DNA from: Spirochaetia bacterium
GTDB lineage: Bacteria > Spirochaetota > Spirochaetia > CAKZLE01
NCBI GenBank assembly: GCA_021736385.1
Contig: JAIPFY010000008.1
Coordinates: 1 to 64,000, forward strand
Direction: 5' to 3'
DNA: 64,000 nt
A program made the translations under genes and the position numbers. Shown in pieces: positions 61,534 to 64,000 of the stretch (position 1 is the stretch's first letter; each line of letters opens with the position of its first letter). Below the pieces are notes generated by a model, which worked only from the letters and a program-made list of their open reading frames with translations, had not been told where the DNA came from and did not search any database.

Positions 61534-62403
61534 ATGACTGCAAAAAGCCGTACGATGCCGGTGGTGATCTTTCTGGCACCGTTTCTCTTGATCTATATCT
61601 CCTTTCAGGTATACCCGTTGGTCCAGGCAGCGGTATCGAGTCTCTACGATTGGGATCTGCTCACTTCACAGAAGCATTTCATAGGGATCGATAACTATCT
61701 GAGGATGTTCACCGACCCGACCTTCTGGGACTCCTTCAAGCATACCCTGCAGTTCGTCATCTACTCTACCCCCATCATCGTCTTCTCAGGACTGCTGCTG
61801 GCGATCCTGCTCAACGGAAGGAACAAGTTCCTGCAGATCTACCGTACCATCTTCTTCGCTCCATACGTGCTCTCTGTATCGGTCACCACCCTGATCTGGG
61901 GATTCATGTTCAATCCACAGAAGGGATTGCTCGGAGCCCTCTCCACCCTGCTGGGGACCAGGGAGATCTACTGGCTCACCGATCCGAACTATGCCATGAG
62001 TGCCATCATCATCACGACCGTCTGGTGGACGGTCGGGTTCAATCTGGTGCTCTTCCTTGCAGGTCTCCAGGATATCGACGGATCGCTCTACGAGGCGAGC
62101 ATGCTCGATGGGGCGAACAGCCTGCAGAGGTTCCGCTACATCACCATCCCGGGACTCTCACGGACCTTCATGCTGGTCCTGGTGCTGCAGATCATCGCAT
62201 CGTTCCAGATCTTCGGACAGGTCTACATCATGACCAAGGGGGGTCCCGGAGGGACGACCCGGGTCCTGATCCAATATATCTACGAGGCGGGTTTCCGTGA
62301 CTATGAGCTGGGGTATGCATCAGCTATGGCGGTATTCCTCTTCATGGTCATGTTCATCATCTCATACATCCAATTCGCCGTGTTCTCAGAGGAGAAGAAA
62401 TGA
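61534..62403 (+). CDS. CUT1 ABC transporter permease (MalF type)
   Basis: The 289-residue permease has six helices and the EAA loop LYEASMLDGANSLQRFRYI. The ATG at 61534 follows GGGGAG at short spacing; the upstream TTG at 61513 is less likely. Its stop overlaps the second permease by 4 bp. The order permease, permease, binding protein differs from the other two CUT1 operons here. Confidence 0.92.
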   Translation: MTAKSRTMPVVIFLAPFLLIYISFQVYPLVQAAVSSLYDWDLLTSQKHFIGIDNYLRMFTDPTFWDSFKHTLQFVIYSTPIIVFSGLLLAILLNGRNKFLQIYRTIFFAPYVLSVSVTTLIWGFMFNPQKGLLGALSTLLGTREIYWLTDPNYAMSAIIITTVWWTVGFNLVLFLAGLQDIDGSLYEASMLDGANSLQRFRYITIPGLSRTFMLVLVLQIIASFQIFGQVYIMTKGGPGGTTRVLIQYIYEAGFRDYELGYASAMAVFLFMVMFIISYIQFAVFSEEKK

Positions 62404-63221
62404 AACGTACCAAGCTGCTCACCCATGCCATCCTTATCGTGCTGGCAGTGATCTGCATCATCCCCCTCTACTGGATGCTTGTCATGGCACTGACCCCCAA
62501 TGCCGCCCTGAAGCTCAACTCGACGGCCCTCTGGCCTCAGGGGCTGACTCTGGTGAATTTTGCAGGAGTCTTCAATGCAGGGCTGACCATGCGCTGGTTC
62601 CTCAACAGTGTCATCGTCACCGGCATGACCACCGTCCTGACCCTCCTGTTCCACTCCATGGCCGGGTATGCCTTCGCCAAGATGCGGTTCCGAGGCAAGA
62701 GCTTCCTCTACGCCTTTTCCATCGCTGGGCTCATGGTCCCCAAAGAGGCCATGTTCATCCCGCTGTTCCTCATGTTCTCCAGCCTGCAGGCGCACAATAC
62801 CTATATGGCACTGTACCTGCCGAGGATCGCCACCCCGCTGGGAGTGTTCATCATGGTACAGTTCTTCAGAAGCATCCCCGACTCCATCTCGGAGGCTGCA
62901 GAGATCGATGGTGCGTCAGCCTATCGTACCTTCTTTCAGATCATCCTTCCCACGTCACTGCCTGCCATGACGTCACTGGGGATCTTCACCTTCGTACTCA
63001 CCTGGAATGACTATCTGTGGCCGCTGGTCTCAGCTACCCGCAAAGAGATGTTCACCCTCACCACCGGTCTTGCATCCCTGCAGGGGAACTTCGCACAGGC
63101 GACAGAACTCGGTTCACTGATGGCACGGGGCGTGATCGCCTGTGTCCCTCTGCTGATCCTCTTTCTCATCTTCCAGAAGAATCTTATTCGCGGTATCTCT
63201 ATCTCAAGCGGTTCGAAGTGA
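62400..63221 (+). CDS. CUT1 ABC transporter permease (MalG type)
   Basis: The 273-residue permease has six helices and the EAA loop SEAAEIDGASAYRTFFQII, and ends FQKNLIRGISISSGSK. It overlaps the preceding permease by 4 bp and is followed after 50 bp by the binding protein. No ATPase gene accompanies it. Confidence 0.93.
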   Translation: MKRTKLLTHAILIVLAVICIIPLYWMLVMALTPNAALKLNSTALWPQGLTLVNFAGVFNAGLTMRWFLNSVIVTGMTTVLTLLFHSMAGYAFAKMRFRGKSFLYAFSIAGLMVPKEAMFIPLFLMFSSLQAHNTYMALYLPRIATPLGVFIMVQFFRSIPDSISEAAEIDGASAYRTFFQIILPTSLPAMTSLGIFTFVLTWNDYLWPLVSATRKEMFTLTTGLASLQGNFAQATELGSLMARGVIACVPLLILFLIFQKNLIRGISISSGSK

Positions 63222-63271
63222 TACACAGCATCAGAACAGCTTACGGTTCTACATATACAAGGAGGAATTCT

Positions 63272-64000
63272 ATGAAACGATGGCTACTTGCAGGCATATG
63301 TCTGCTCACAGCAGTATCTGTGTTCGCCGGAGGCAGCGCAGAACAGCAGGACGGGGTGATCGAGCTGGAACTGGCACGGTTCTTCGGTGATCCTGATGAT
63401 TCCCTGATGGATTCTACTGATCTCTCTCAGGCCAACTCAGAGGCTGCAGCGGTACAGATCCTCACCAACATCTTCAATCAGGAGCATGAGGGCTCCATCA
63501 GAGTCGAGAAGCTCGGCGGCAGTGAATGGGGCAGTTACTATGACCAGCTCAACACCACCTTCGCAGCCGGCAATCCCCCTGATGTGGCAGTCATGCACCA
63601 GACCAACATGCCCGCCTATGCTTCAAGGGACCTGCTGCTGGATCTGCAGCAGCAGATCGCCCAGAGCACCCTCGACAGGACCGACTGGACTGATCCGGCA
63701 CGCAAGGCCGTGACCTACGATGGTACGGTCTACGGGGTACCGTTCGACCTGCATGCCAATCTGCTGCATGTCAATGTCGATCTTTTCACTCAGGCGGGTC
63801 TCGTCGATGCACAGGGTGTCCCTGTTCTGCCTTCGAGCATAGAGGAGTTCTATGAGCAGGCGAAGATCATCAAAGAGAAGACAGGAAAGCTCTACTGGGT
63901 GGAAGATGCCACACAGTTCCCGATCTCCTTCAGGTTGTTCCACAGCCTGATGGAACAGCAGGGGGTCTCGATCATCGACTGGGAGACCAACACGGCACAG
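63272..64000 (+). CDS. CUT1 ABC transporter solute-binding protein, 3'-truncated by window end
   Basis: The open frame runs for 243 codons to the last base without a stop. It starts MKRWLLAGICLLTAVSVFA (signal peptide) followed by GGSAEQQDG, then a family 1 binding fold with WGSYYDQLNTTFAAGNPPDV and TYDGTVYGVPFDLHANLLH. AGGAGG lies 6 nt before the ATG. It completes the importer that diverges from the GH2 gene; the missing part is about 170-200 residues by comparison with the other binding proteins. Confidence 0.9.
   Translation, partial: MKRWLLAGICLLTAVSVFAGGSAEQQDGVIELELARFFGDPDDSLMDSTDLSQANSEAAAVQILTNIFNQEHEGSIRVEKLGGSEWGSYYDQLNTTFAAGNPPDVAVMHQTNMPAYASRDLLLDLQQQIAQSTLDRTDWTDPARKAVTYDGTVYGVPFDLHANLLHVNVDLFTQAGLVDAQGVPVLPSSIEEFYEQAKIIKEKTGKLYWVEDATQFPISFRLFHSLMEQQGVSIIDWETNTAQ

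Overview
The window looks like one chromosome segment of a fermentative, saccharolytic spirochaete, probably of the Sphaerochaeta type. This rests on several solute-binding proteins whose signal peptides end in a small residue followed by Gly-Gly-x-x-Glu, dense 4-bp ATGA gene overlaps, AGGAG-type ribosome sites, and many carbohydrate importers with local one- or two-component regulators. The lineage is an inference from style and content; there is no rRNA or other marker gene.

Layout. (1) 1-166: the 5' part of a class IIC group II intron, inserted right behind the terminator of the first gene. (2) 176-8193: two divergent groups, an Rpe-like epimerase/FGGY kinase/dehydrogenase operon (minus) and a redox protein/DeoR/BtpA-SgcQ/M29 peptidase/FGGY kinase group (plus), recalling the E. 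coli sgc genes. (3) 8205-16467: an RbsABC-type importer with DhaK, DhaL and an AllA-like cupin, divergent from a LacI regulator. (4) 16564-28162: an eleven-gene sugar-acid operon (IclR, YesM/YesN-type kinase and regulator, TctCBA transporter, hydroxyacid dehydrogenase, DgoK, DapA-type aldolase, FAH hydrolase) with a divergent RraA-type gene. (5) 28336-36371: an esterase/hydrolase, then a CUT1 importer with a nucleoside hydrolase and a macrodomain-like protein, next to a NarL-type two-component pair. (6) 36613-39950: a methyltransferase and an mtnA-deoR operon with a long leader. (7) 40000-46914: a more AT-rich GH116 glucosidase/CUT1 importer/LacI locus. (8) 47015-52614: class II aldolase, AraC, URO-D-like protein, GH78 rhamnosidase and a leftover signal-peptide ORF. 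(9) 52672-58678: nitroreductase, a repeat-plus-propeller lipoprotein flanked by an 81-bp duplication, an RDD protein, two paralogous radical SAM proteins and a GntR regulator. (10) 58702-64000: an ArsR-like fusion and GH2 enzyme divergent from a third CUT1 importer, whose binding protein runs off the window.

Taken together the region is a row of self-contained carbon-source cassettes: a regulator, an importer, a glycosidase or hydrolase, then kinase, isomerase or aldolase steps that feed triose phosphates and pyruvate to glycolysis. None of the three CUT1 importers carries its own ATPase, so they probably share one encoded elsewhere. Four genes appear to be transcribed without a 5' leader. 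Positions, promoters, hairpins and repeats were read by eye; no homology search was possible.
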